This document shows positions 1-7,030 of a stretch of 8,244 nucleotides of DNA, piece by piece. This DNA comes from an uncultured Phycisphaerales bacterium. GTDB taxonomy: Bacteria > Planctomycetota > Phycisphaerae > Sedimentisphaerales > Anaerobacaceae. Position 1 is the first letter of the stretch. Each line of letters begins with the position of its first letter. The notes beneath the pieces are model-generated. The model saw only the letters and a program-made list of their open reading frames with translations. It searched no databases and was not told where the DNA came from. Where the stretch lies: assembly GCA_937927975.1 (NCBI GenBank), contig CALEZT010000099.1, forward strand, positions 1 through 8,244, given 5' to 3'. The translations under genes and the position numbers were made by a program.

Positions 1-480
1 GACAAGCCGTTTACGTTCGACAGAAGGCCCAGTGTCTGTCTGCAGCCGGGGACGTGGTGCCCGTTCAACAGCCAGAGCACTTGGTGGTGGCCACAAGCGT
101 ATCCGCTCATGTACTTGCCCAGCTTCTGCTCGTTTCGAATGACGGACATCTGGAGGAGCTTCGTGGCCCAGCGGTGTCTGTGGGAGATGGGCTATGGTGT
201 GGTGTTTCACGCCGCAGAGGTCTATCAGGAACGCAATCCGCACGACTTGATGAAGGACTTTGAGGCGGAGATCCCCGGCTATCGCGGGAACCAGGCCTTT
301 GTCGATGTTCTGGCCGCCACTTCATTGAAGCCCGGCGTCGGGAACGCCCTGGACAATCTTGTCCGCTGCTACGAACGATTGATCGAGGCGGGCTTCTTCC
401 CCGATAAGGAGATGGAGCTGGTTCGCGCGTGGGCTCAGGACATCGAGCCGTTAATGTCGTCCTTTGCCTGTTCCAAATGA
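1..480 (+). CDS. STELLO/DUF288-like glycosyltransferase, 3' part only
   Basis: The frame is open from base 1 to a TGA at 478-480, giving 159 residues with no start, so the N-terminal part lies outside the window. The visible part carries the run LPSFCSFRMTDIWRS (about residues 39-53), followed by AQR and then QERNPHDLMKDFEAEIPGY (about residues 76-94). That combination (an FR-x-TDIWR block, then QERN-x-H, then a KDF-x-x-E-x-P-x-Y block) is what I remember of the DUF288 family, named STELLO after plant Golgi proteins that act in cellulose synthase assembly. Bacterial members are poorly studied and are presumed glycosyltransferases. The helical tail with CYERLIEAGFF and AWAQDIEPL also fits the family C-terminus. 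The TGA lies 10 bases before the next start, so the two are probably co-transcribed. The family call is from memory of motifs. The specific donor and acceptor are unknown. Confidence 0.68.
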   Translation, partial: DKPFTFDRRPSVCLQPGTWCPFNSQSTWWWPQAYPLMYLPSFCSFRMTDIWRSFVAQRCLWEMGYGVVFHAAEVYQERNPHDLMKDFEAEIPGYRGNQAFVDVLAATSLKPGVGNALDNLVRCYERLIEAGFFPDKEMELVRAWAQDIEPLMSSFACSK

Positions 481-490
481 GGTGTATTCG

Positions 491-1441
491 ATGCGAGTAT
501 TGATCACGGGCATAACGGGCATGATCGGCAAGCACCTGGCTTCGCTACTTGCGAAAGAAGGGTGCGAGGTTGCTGGGATTTCGCGAGCGACCTCGGCGTC
601 AAGGTATGTCCGGGAGAAGCCGCCCTATAAGCACTACCTGGGCGACATCCTCGATACCACCTTTCTGCAGCGGGTCTGGCAGGATTGGAGTCCGGAGCTG
701 GTTTATCACCTGGCCGCCCAGGCGTATAACGGCGAGTCCTGGGACGCTGAGGATACCACCTACGCATTGAATGTGACAGGTTCTCGGAATGTCCTAAATG
801 CCTGCCGGTGGTACTCTCCGCAGGCGCGGATCATTCCGGCTTGTTCGAGCGCCGAATACGGTTTTGTTCCCGAGCACATGATTCCCATCCGGGAGGATAT
901 CACACCGCTACGACCCATCACGCCGTACGGCGTGTCCAAGGCCTGCTTGGAGATGATGAGCCGCCAATACCATCTCAACTACGGCATGGACGTCGTGATG
1001 CCACGGCTCTTCATTCACGTCGGTCCCGACCATCCCCCGGTGACGGCCCTGCAGAACTTCGCCAGGCAGCTCGCGGCGATCAAACTAGGACAACAGGACC
1101 CAGTCATGAAGGTGGGGAATCTCGACAGTTCCCGTGATTTCGTGGATGTTCGTGATGGCGTTCGCGCTCTGTGGCTCCTGGCCCAGAAAGGTGTCTCCGG
1201 CGAGGTGTACAACCAGTGTACGGGCAAGGCCTGGGGAATGCGAGAGAGTCTCGACATCCTCATTCGGATCAGTGGCGTCAATGTTGAAGTGCGACAAGAT
1301 AAACAGCTCTTCCGCCCGTCAGATGAGAAGGTCCTCTTGGGCGATCCGTCGAAATTGCAGTCATTGGGATGGCGGTGTGAAATCCCGTTTGAACGGACGC
1401 TGGAAGACATCTATCGCAATTGGCTCGAAAGGCTTTCCTAG
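491..1441 (+). CDS. NAD(P)-dependent sugar epimerase/dehydratase, GDP-6-deoxy-D-mannose reductase-like
   Basis: This is a 316-residue extended short-chain dehydrogenase. The Rossmann motif GITGMIG is at residues 7-13. The catalytic residues are in CSSAEYG (118-124) and YGVSK (Tyr146, Lys150). The C-terminal part has RDFVDVRDGVRAL, then a YNQCTGKAWGMRE stretch, then RPSDEKVLLGDPSKL followed by GW, which resembles GDP-mannose 4,6-dehydratase and GDP-4-keto-6-deoxy-mannose reductase (RMD). The length and the SSAEYG form favour RMD, which would make GDP-D-rhamnose; a dehydratase or another 4-ketosugar enzyme is possible. The ATG at 491 is chosen over an in-frame ATG at 464 because it starts right at the first beta strand, has a GAGGTG-like ribosome site 6 bases upstream, and avoids overlap with the previous gene. 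It is a cytoplasmic enzyme supplying nucleotide sugar to the surrounding glycosyltransferases. No partner GDP-mannose dehydratase is visible in the window. Confidence 0.8.
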   Translation: MRVLITGITGMIGKHLASLLAKEGCEVAGISRATSASRYVREKPPYKHYLGDILDTTFLQRVWQDWSPELVYHLAAQAYNGESWDAEDTTYALNVTGSRNVLNACRWYSPQARIIPACSSAEYGFVPEHMIPIREDITPLRPITPYGVSKACLEMMSRQYHLNYGMDVVMPRLFIHVGPDHPPVTALQNFARQLAAIKLGQQDPVMKVGNLDSSRDFVDVRDGVRALWLLAQKGVSGEVYNQCTGKAWGMRESLDILIRISGVNVEVRQDKQLFRPSDEKVLLGDPSKLQSLGWRCEIPFERTLEDIYRNWLERLS

Positions 1442-1465
1442 CAATCCGCTTCAAGGTGTCTGAAG

Positions 1466-2425
1466 ATGCTCAAGTTCTCCCTGGTCACCACATGCCGCAA
1501 TGAGATCGACTCGCTGCCCCGCTGGAGGCAGGACATCCTCGCCCAGACAAGACAGCCAAACGATATCGTGATCGTGGATGCCTTCTCCGACGATGGAACG
1601 GCCGAGATGCTCTTCGATTGGGCCCGGAACGACGAACGGGTGGTCGTGATCCAGAAAAAAGGAAACGCCGCCCATGGCCGGAACCTCGCGATTGAGAAGG
1701 CTAGGCACGAACACATCCTCTCGACCGACATGGGTGTGCGGCTGTGCCCGGTCTGGTGCGAGGAGCTGATCAAGCCCTTCGAAGCCGACCCCGATGTGGA
1801 GATCGTCGCCGGCAGTACGCAGATTGACAAAGAGACCGTCAAGACGGCGGCCGCCAGGGCAGAGTACTACATCGAGAACGGCGGTGAACCCAGGCTGGGT
1901 CCCGGCTTCGTGCCTGGCAACCGATCTGTGGCCTATACGAAGAAGGTCTGGCGAGAACTCGGCGGGCTTCCCGAAGACCTGACCTTCTACGCCGATGATT
2001 CCGTCTTCGGCCGGCAGATGGTCCAGGCCGGCTACAAGATGGCTTATGCGCCCAAGGCCATGACATACTGGGGTCGACCGTCCAAGCTTCGCGATTTCTG
2101 GAAGGAGCAGGGCAGATATGGTAGAGGGGACGGGGAGGCCTTGATCAAGGTCCCCTTTGCGTTTCGACTGCATGAAAAGGGTTACCTGCCTGGCTGCTGC
2201 GTGCCAGTGTTGACAGGAGTCAGAGTCTTGACGAAGCAGTTCAGAGTTGCGCCGATGTGGAGAGCCTTGTCGTGCGGAGACTGTGCAGCTCTTGTCTGTA
2301 TGCCGCTCCTTGTCTTCGGCAATGGGTATTTCTTCGGCAAGGGGTACTTGCTGGGCGCAGCCCATGGGGAGATGCACTGCACCGATTCTCGCAAGCGGCT
2401 TGCTGCTGTGGTCAGGGCACAATAA
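1466..2425 (+). CDS. Family 2 glycosyltransferase
   Basis: This 319-residue GT-A fold transferase opens directly with the first strand, FSLVTTCRNE. The nucleotide-binding run IVIVDAFSDDGT has Asp38 and Asp42-Asp43. NAAHGRNLAIEKA follows, and the metal/diphosphate site is STDMGVR (residues 86-92), which takes the place of the usual DxD. YADDSVFGRQM (175-185) supplies the acidic catalytic-base region, followed by the YWGRPSKLRDFWKEQGRYGRGDG block typical of GT2 enzymes with a TDAG-like motif. The C-terminal 80 residues are fairly hydrophobic and may associate with the membrane. The start ATG has AAGGTG 7 bases upstream, and the gene begins 24 bases after the reductase stop, so they likely form one operon. 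It probably adds one sugar to a lipid-linked repeat unit; the sugar cannot be read from sequence. A long open frame on the opposite strand here is judged a shadow. Confidence 0.87.
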   Translation: MLKFSLVTTCRNEIDSLPRWRQDILAQTRQPNDIVIVDAFSDDGTAEMLFDWARNDERVVVIQKKGNAAHGRNLAIEKARHEHILSTDMGVRLCPVWCEELIKPFEADPDVEIVAGSTQIDKETVKTAAARAEYYIENGGEPRLGPGFVPGNRSVAYTKKVWRELGGLPEDLTFYADDSVFGRQMVQAGYKMAYAPKAMTYWGRPSKLRDFWKEQGRYGRGDGEALIKVPFAFRLHEKGYLPGCCVPVLTGVRVLTKQFRVAPMWRALSCGDCAALVCMPLLVFGNGYFFGKGYLLGAAHGEMHCTDSRKRLAAVVRAQ

Positions 2426-2570
2426 TGGCTTGGGGGCCGATCTTCTTATGAGCCGGCCTGCTGTTGCCGAGACTGAACCACTCCGCGTCGCTTCCGCTGA
2501 TATCCTGCGCCAACCAGGATCACGGTAGTGTCATTCGTACTTGACACCATTAATCCCCCCAAACGAGAAG
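2426..2570. other. Intergenic gap with no gene
   Basis: These 145 bases separate the first family-2 glycosyltransferase from the acyltransferase. I see no convincing gene, no terminator with a T run, and no complete promoter. A TTGACA stands at 2541-2546, but nothing like a -10 box follows at 16-18 bases. A short inverted repeat (ATCCTG at 2502-2507, CAGGAT at 2515-2520, 7-base loop) is present and weak. The gap could mark a transcription-unit boundary, since the neighbouring genes are spaced more tightly. Confidence 0.5.
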
Positions 2571-4727
2571 ATGAAAGAATTCTCCCAATCAATAACCCAG
2601 ACGACAGCGAATCCGTGTGGCCGGGATTTGTTGGCGGGCGTATCTTCAAGCCGGGTAGTTCACGGGTTGTACTTTCCGCACATTGATGGCATTCGTGCAC
2701 TGGCGGTACTGCCCGTCGTGGTGTTTCATGTGTTTCCGTGGCTGTGCCCTGGTGGTTTCTGCGGAGTAGACGTCTTTTTTGTCATTTCTGGTTATCTGAT
2801 TACATCTAACATCCTACGCGACCTTCAGAATGACTGCTTCACGATCCGAGGCTTTTACCACCGGCGGATACGCCGCATTTTCCCGGCCAATTTCGCCTTG
2901 CTTGCAGGCGTCTTTGTCATCGGTTGCATCATCTATTACTGCGTTCCCCTCAAACGCCTTGCCGACACAATGGTCGCAAGCACACTGTTCTCGGCGAACC
3001 TCTTCTTCTGGAACAATGTCGGCGACTATTTCGAGCCCGAAGTGCATATGAACCCGCTGCTGAACCTCTGGTCATTGAGCGTGGAGGAGCAATTCTACTT
3101 GTTCATTCCCCTGCTATGCGCCGTCGTTTTCAAGTTCCGCCGGCGCCTGGTCGCTCCCGCCCTAGCGACGGTCGGAATCCTGTCATTCTGCGGTGCAATA
3201 TCCGCTATGGCCAGTGGAAAGCAGTCCAGCGCGTTCTACCTTCTGCATTACCGCGCGTGGGAACTCGCGACTGGATGCGTGTTGGCTGCAGTATTTGATT
3301 TGCGACAGCAGCCCCAACGTTCGAAACAAGCGTCAGTTGAGTTCGCGTCCTGCGGATGGAAGGACAAGGCGAACGTACTTGCAGCTGCAGGAATGCTGTT
3401 GGTGCTCGTCCCCTACTGGGCGATATCCTCTCGCACGCCGTTCCCCGGCGTCGCCGCGCTGCCGTCGGTTTTGGGAACTGCCTTGCTCATACGCTTCGGC
3501 CAAGCGAGCTTGGTCGGAAGCGTGCTCTCGTGGCGGCCTATGGTCGTCGTCGGTCTGCTCTCTTATTCCCTGTATCTCTGGCACTGGCCGGTGACAGTAT
3601 TTTGGAGGTACGCCGTCTATGACCAACTACGTGGCTGGGATTATGTGGGCATGTTCGTGCTGTCGTTCCTGCTGGCTTATTTGTCCTGGAGATTCGTCGA
3701 AATACCCGTGCGCACTTCGCCGACATGGACAATGCGAAAGTCCTTTGCCTTCGCAGGAACGGGCATAGTCCTGCTGGTGTTGGTCGGGGCGGTCTGCTGC
3801 TTCAACAGAGGCTGGCCGATGATCCTGCACCCCACGGCAAACAAACTCACAGCCGAGATCAACATTCAGACCCCCTCATCGCTCGAAAGTGGACTGCTTC
3901 GCGTGACCCGGTGGGCAGAATCACTGCTCAGCCGGAGTTCGTCCAAGGAGGAGAGCACACGCTGGCGGCTGCTTGCAGGCCTGCCCGGTGAATATGTTTT
4001 GGGTCTGCCGACCCAGCCAGAAGTGGCCCTGATTGGTGACAGCCATGCGGGGGTGCTGGGGGCAGGGCTGGATATCTGGCTGCGGGAGAACGGCAAGGGC
4101 GGACTACTTTTGAGCCAATCCGCCACGCCGATGTTCGACCTATCGTTGCCTCAGTGCCGGGGGGCGCTGTTGGAACTGGACAGACATCCAACTGTGACAA
4201 AGATCATTCTGGCCCAGGGTTGGTTCTATCTCCTGGGGAAGAAAACGGATACTGACGTCTATCTCTGGAAGCTTGAGGAATTTGGCCACGAGATACGCCG
4301 TAGGCATAAGACTCTTTACATCACTTCGGATGTCCCGCTCTTTGACGGCACGGACATTGCTGCCAGGTCGGTGATCATAGCTCCGCGAAAAATGAACGTC
4401 GGGTGGGACGGAACATTGACCCCACAGCAGTATGACGAAGCCCAGGGGCAGTTCAACTCGCGGCTGAAGGATATCTGCCACCGCACTGGTGCCGTGTTTG
4501 TCCCCGTACATCTGGCGTTCATGCAGGGCGGCCGCTACGTGGCGTTTGAGGAACACGACGGTAGACAGATCGCCCTGTATCGCAATGTCGACCACGTCTC
4601 GGTGGAGGGTGCCATCCGTGCAATTCGCTTCTTGATGCCCCATGTGTTTGTGGCGTCAATGGGTTCCACATCTGCTCGGGAGAGCACGATAGCACCACAG
4701 GCTGGAAGTTGGAGCCCATCCGAATAA
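2571..4727 (+). CDS. AT3-family membrane O-acyltransferase with C-terminal SGNH domain
   Basis: This 718-residue, two-domain protein has the OafA/YrhL-type layout. The membrane acyltransferase-3 domain (about residues 35-415) has HIDGIRALAV with the R-x10-H motif (Arg42, His53), then GVDVFFVISGYLI (65-77), FYHRRIRRIFPA (95-106) and NLWSLSVEEQFYLF (165-178), with many hydrophobic helices. The C-terminal part, expected outside the cytoplasmic membrane, is an SGNH hydrolase-like domain: GDSHA at 489-493 with nucleophile Ser491, then LSQSATPMF and IILAQGWFYL, and a late YRNVDHVSVEGA with His675. Such proteins move acetyl or similar groups onto surface glycans. The position three before His675, usually Asp, is Asn672. 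An in-frame TTG at 2541 has no ribosome site at a useful distance; the ATG at 2571 has only a weak purine-rich GAGAAG abutting it, so the start is uncertain, though the domain start is unaffected. Acyl group and target sugar are unknown. Confidence 0.9.
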   Translation: MKEFSQSITQTTANPCGRDLLAGVSSSRVVHGLYFPHIDGIRALAVLPVVVFHVFPWLCPGGFCGVDVFFVISGYLITSNILRDLQNDCFTIRGFYHRRIRRIFPANFALLAGVFVIGCIIYYCVPLKRLADTMVASTLFSANLFFWNNVGDYFEPEVHMNPLLNLWSLSVEEQFYLFIPLLCAVVFKFRRRLVAPALATVGILSFCGAISAMASGKQSSAFYLLHYRAWELATGCVLAAVFDLRQQPQRSKQASVEFASCGWKDKANVLAAAGMLLVLVPYWAISSRTPFPGVAALPSVLGTALLIRFGQASLVGSVLSWRPMVVVGLLSYSLYLWHWPVTVFWRYAVYDQLRGWDYVGMFVLSFLLAYLSWRFVEIPVRTSPTWTMRKSFAFAGTGIVLLVLVGAVCCFNRGWPMILHPTANKLTAEINIQTPSSLESGLLRVTRWAESLLSRSSSKEESTRWRLLAGLPGEYVLGLPTQPEVALIGDSHAGVLGAGLDIWLRENGKGGLLLSQSATPMFDLSLPQCRGALLELDRHPTVTKIILAQGWFYLLGKKTDTDVYLWKLEEFGHEIRRRHKTLYITSDVPLFDGTDIAARSVIIAPRKMNVGWDGTLTPQQYDEAQGQFNSRLKDICHRTGAVFVPVHLAFMQGGRYVAFEEHDGRQIALYRNVDHVSVEGAIRAIRFLMPHVFVASMGSTSARESTIAPQAGSWSPSE

Positions 4728-4754
4728 TCCCACGCGCCTGGTCCACGATGCTTG

Positions 4755-4889
4755 GCCCGCCGTGACGCCAACGAGGTCGCCAACCGACTAGCAGGGATCG
4801 AGCCGTGGGTCCTCAAACGCCGCCGCCATCGATACTCTCTCATGCAGCGGATGCGCGAGCAACTCCGCGAGGGACTGCGACAAACATAA
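4755..4889 (+). pseudogene. C-terminal remnant of an IS4-family transposase
   Basis: Starting right after the acyltransferase stop, the same frame stays open for 53 codons to a TAA at 4887-4889 without any good start codon. From about 4755 it reads as protein-like, Arg-rich sequence, including NRLAGIEPWVLKRRRHRYSL and then LMQRMREQLREGL. This resembles the C-terminal signature of many IS4-family transposases, where an N/D-RPGR-x-EPR segment is followed by KRR, a Tyr-x-Leu and a PR-x-x-x-R-x-x-L tail. The catalytic core and the left part are absent, so it is a scrap rather than a working element. The resemblance is from memory of the family and is not confirmed by a search. It suggests an insertion sequence once lay between the acyltransferase and the next gene. 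The alternative is chance open frame. Confidence 0.45.
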
Positions 4890-4903
4890 ACGCATCCTAT
4901 AAT
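4875..4903 (+). promoter_or_regulatory. Possible sigma70-type promoter ahead of the second GT2 gene
   Basis: A perfect TATAAT stands at 4898-4903 in the longest gap of the window. The hexamer 17 bases upstream (4875-4880, CTGCGA) matches TTGACA at only 3 of 6 positions; GCGACA at 4877-4882 matches 4 of 6 but with a short 15-base spacer. The position, about 85 bases before the next start, suits a promoter driving the three downstream genes. The -35 box is weak, so this is only a candidate. Confidence 0.33.
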
Positions 4904-4953
4904 CTGGCTTGCGGATAGCAGTGGCATTCCCGCAACCGGCTTGTTTCCATGGT

Positions 4954-4992
4954 GGAGGGGTAGTGACGAATTGGGCAACGATTCTATCATGA
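4954..4992 (+). promoter_or_regulatory. Strong ribosome site followed by a GTG mini-ORF that overlaps the next start
   Basis: GGAGGGG at 4954-4960 is the best Shine-Dalgarno match in the region, yet it is about 28 bases from the ATG at 4989. It sits close to a GTG at 4963 that opens a nine-codon frame (MTNWATILS) whose TGA at 4990-4992 overlaps the ATG as ATGA. This arrangement could couple translation of the glycosyltransferase to a leader peptide. Alternatively the ribosome site serves an in-frame TTG at 4971, which would lengthen the glycosyltransferase by six residues. Nine codons is too short to judge as coding. Confidence 0.25.
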
Positions 4993-6020
4993 GCCAAACA
5001 GCTGTTACCATCGTGATTCCTGTGTACAACGGTGAGTTGCTTGTCGGCAGGTGCCTGGAATCTGTCTTTCGACAGTCTTACTGTGAATATATCGAGGTGA
5101 TTGTCGTTGACGATGGTTCGACGGATCGGACTGTGGAGGTGGTGGAGGGATTCAAGGACAGCCGCATTTGTGTCATCTCGCAGAAGAACCAGGGGCCTGC
5201 GGCCGCCCGTAATGCCGGCATAGAAAGAGCCAAGGGCCAGTATCTCGCCTTCTTAGATGCCGATGACTACTGGGAGCCGGGTTTTCTCGAGCACACAGTA
5301 GGTTTTCTTGATAACCATCCAGAGGCGATCGCCGTCAGTGTGGGCCAGGTCCACAAAGTGCTCGGCAAACCACCGGCTGTCGTCCCCCGTTTCTTGCAGG
5401 ACGCTGCTTCTTCTCGCAAGTCGGAGGTCTTGGAGTCTTTCTTTGCCTTCTGGGCTGAGCATAATCACGTTTGCACTGGCTCTGTGCTCATGCGGACCGA
5501 TATAGTGCGCCAGTCGGGCGGGCAGAGAACGGAGTTGCGAATCTGTGAGGACTTGGAGTTCTGGGCCTATCTGGCCACCTTCGGCAAATGGGGCTTCATA
5601 CCTGAACTGCTCTTTGTCAGCGGCGGTGGAGTGATTGTCCAGACGCAGGGTTATGAGAAATACCGTCTGCGTTTGCGACAGGTTCCAACGTACAAGCAGT
5701 GGCTCTGTCGCTTGGACAGCCGTTTGTCCGAGCAAGACCGTGTCACCTTGCGTCCTTTGTTCTATCGGGTAATTGCTGGAACAAGCCGTGCCCTGATTAT
5801 CGAAGGGCGTTTTGGGGAAGCTCTGGTGAATCTTCACGAGTGCTCCTTTGAGGAGCATGACGAGTGCCGTCTATGTCGCTATGCCTCCAAAGGAAACTTC
5901 ATCTGGCATTTGTTTTGTCTTGCATATAGATATCGCTTTCTCTTAAAGCACTCTAGAGCCTACCTTAACGTCGCGGGTTGGTTCCGATCAGAAGGAAAGA
6001 CTGGTGCATGCATAGAATAG
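4989..6020 (+). CDS. Family 2 glycosyltransferase
   Basis: This is a 343-residue GT-A transferase of the most familiar GT2 kind. It begins TAVTIVIPVYNGE, with VIVVDDGSTD at residues 37-46, NQGPAAARNAGIERAKG in the middle, the metal-binding LDADDYW (Asp90-Ala91-Asp92), and CEDLEFWAYLA with Glu187-Asp188 as the likely catalytic base region. The last third is less conserved and holds several Cys residues (CSFEEHDECRLC). No membrane helix is obvious, so it probably works at the cytoplasmic face of the membrane. The ATG at 4989 is chosen because it leads straight into the first strand; TTG codons at 4941 and 4971 are alternative starts, and the local ribosome site fits the latter better. The 3' end overlaps the next gene by 13 bases, which points to coupled translation. 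Sugar specificity cannot be read. Confidence 0.9.
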   Translation: MSQTAVTIVIPVYNGELLVGRCLESVFRQSYCEYIEVIVVDDGSTDRTVEVVEGFKDSRICVISQKNQGPAAARNAGIERAKGQYLAFLDADDYWEPGFLEHTVGFLDNHPEAIAVSVGQVHKVLGKPPAVVPRFLQDAASSRKSEVLESFFAFWAEHNHVCTGSVLMRTDIVRQSGGQRTELRICEDLEFWAYLATFGKWGFIPELLFVSGGGVIVQTQGYEKYRLRLRQVPTYKQWLCRLDSRLSEQDRVTLRPLFYRVIAGTSRALIIEGRFGEALVNLHECSFEEHDECRLCRYASKGNFIWHLFCLAYRYRFLLKHSRAYLNVAGWFRSEGKTGACIE

Positions 6021-7018
6021 CTCTAGTGCTGTCCTATTTTGGGCGGTTTAACGAATACTTTCCTCTGTGGCTTCACTCCTGCCGGGAGAATCCAACCGTA
6101 GACTGGCTCGTGTTTACGGATGATCGAAGGGCCTTCGATTACCCGCTGAACGTCAAAGTGTTCTATACGACTTTCCATGATATACGAAAGCGGATACAAG
6201 AGCTGTTTGATTTTAGAATAGGGCTGAGGACGCCATATGGATTGTGCAGCTACAAAGTCGCGTATGGCGATGTGTTCAGGGAATATTTAGACGCGTACGA
6301 TTTCTGGGGGCATTGCGATTGTGATGTGATTTGGGGGGATATTCGACGGTTTCTGCCTGAATCAATACTCCAGGCGTATAACAAGATCTCACAGTGGGGG
6401 CACTTTACACTGTATCGTAATGACCCGTCCATTAATCGATTGTACCGAGTCGAGGTGAACGGCCACAAGCTATGTGAAAGGTATTTCGAATCAGACCTTG
6501 AGCTTCTCTTCTTTGATGAGCACGGTATAAACGTCATCTTTGAGAAGAAGGGTCAGAAGATGTACACTGGCATTCCATTTGCGGATTTGAGACCCCGACG
6601 TGGCAACTTCTATTTAGAGCATTTGCCACCAGATGAATCATACAAGAACCGGCGACAGGTGTTCTTGTGGGAGAAGGGGCGATTGCTCCGCCTCTATTTG
6701 GATCAGGGTGGTGTCTGCGAGGAGGAGATGATGTATATCCACTTTTTGAAAAGGGCGATGACCACGCCTGATGGGTTCCCCTGTCGTGAACGCTTTGGGA
6801 TTATTCCGAACGAATTCATCGACATTGACCGAAGTCACGTTACGCCTGCATTCCTTGCGAGAGCCGGACGAAGGCGTGTATTCTGGCGGTATTGGCTTGA
6901 CAAAGGTAGGATGAGTTCGCTTTGGCAGAGATGGCACTATTGTGTCCATGTGCGAGCGAGACGTAGACGTGTGCTCGAAGACATCCACACGTTGCTTGCG
7001 GAGCTGCAACCGGATTGA
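6008..7018 (+). CDS. DUF6625-type putative glycosyltransferase
   Basis: This 336-residue protein starts MHRIALVLSYFGRFNEYFPL, followed by WLHSC, DWLVFTDDR, YPLNVKV and then PYGLCSYKVAYGDVFREYL. Its best landmark is YDFWGHCDCDVIWGDIRRFL, with Asp104-Cys105-Asp106 as a DxD-like site, then GHFTLYRND and later a FFDEHGINVIF stretch. I recognise this as the DUF6625 family, found in polysaccharide clusters and presumed to be a GT-A-like transferase; no activity is established that I know of. The ATG at 6008 is preferred over an in-frame TTG at 5978 because family members begin at the first strand, and AAGGA lies 11 bases upstream. It overlaps the previous gene by 13 bases and ends 12 bases before the next, so it belongs to that operon. 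Base composition is lower in GC than its neighbours: two 60-base blocks (6181-6240, 6361-6420) each count 26 G+C, against 35 and 39 in genes 1 and 3. The C-terminal 60 residues are rich in Arg. Confidence 0.75.
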   Translation: MHRIALVLSYFGRFNEYFPLWLHSCRENPTVDWLVFTDDRRAFDYPLNVKVFYTTFHDIRKRIQELFDFRIGLRTPYGLCSYKVAYGDVFREYLDAYDFWGHCDCDVIWGDIRRFLPESILQAYNKISQWGHFTLYRNDPSINRLYRVEVNGHKLCERYFESDLELLFFDEHGINVIFEKKGQKMYTGIPFADLRPRRGNFYLEHLPPDESYKNRRQVFLWEKGRLLRLYLDQGGVCEEEMMYIHFLKRAMTTPDGFPCRERFGIIPNEFIDIDRSHVTPAFLARAGRRRVFWRYWLDKGRMSSLWQRWHYCVHVRARRRRVLEDIHTLLAELQPD

Positions 7019-7030
7019 AGAGGCGGTATC

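Noticed and set aside
464..490. Upstream ATG at 464 as start of the epimerase/dehydratase.
   Set aside because: It would overlap the previous gene by 17 bases and add nine residues ahead of the normal N-terminal strand; the ATG at 491 has a better ribosome site.
1451..2422. Long open frame (about 323 codons) on the minus strand opposite the first GT2 gene.
   Set aside because: It mirrors the GC-rich third positions of a gene with clear GT2 motifs, and its translation has no recognisable family pattern.
2502..2520. Inverted repeat ATCCTG / CAGGAT as a terminator after the first GT2 gene.
   Set aside because: Only a 6-base stem with a 7-base loop and no following T run; likely chance.
2541..2569. 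TTGACA at 2541-2546 as a -35 box before the acyltransferase.
   Set aside because: No -10-like hexamer occurs at 16-18 bases downstream.
4909..4935. Inverted repeat TTGCGG / CCGCAA downstream of the TATAAT box as a regulatory hairpin or IS end.
   Set aside because: A 6-base stem with a 15-base loop is too weak, and no matching partner repeat was found on the other side of the transposase scrap.
4535..5029. Minus-strand open frame of 164 codons across the acyltransferase 3' end and the intergenic gap.
   Set aside because: Arg/Ser-rich translation without motifs, overlapping a well-supported gene; treated as a shadow.
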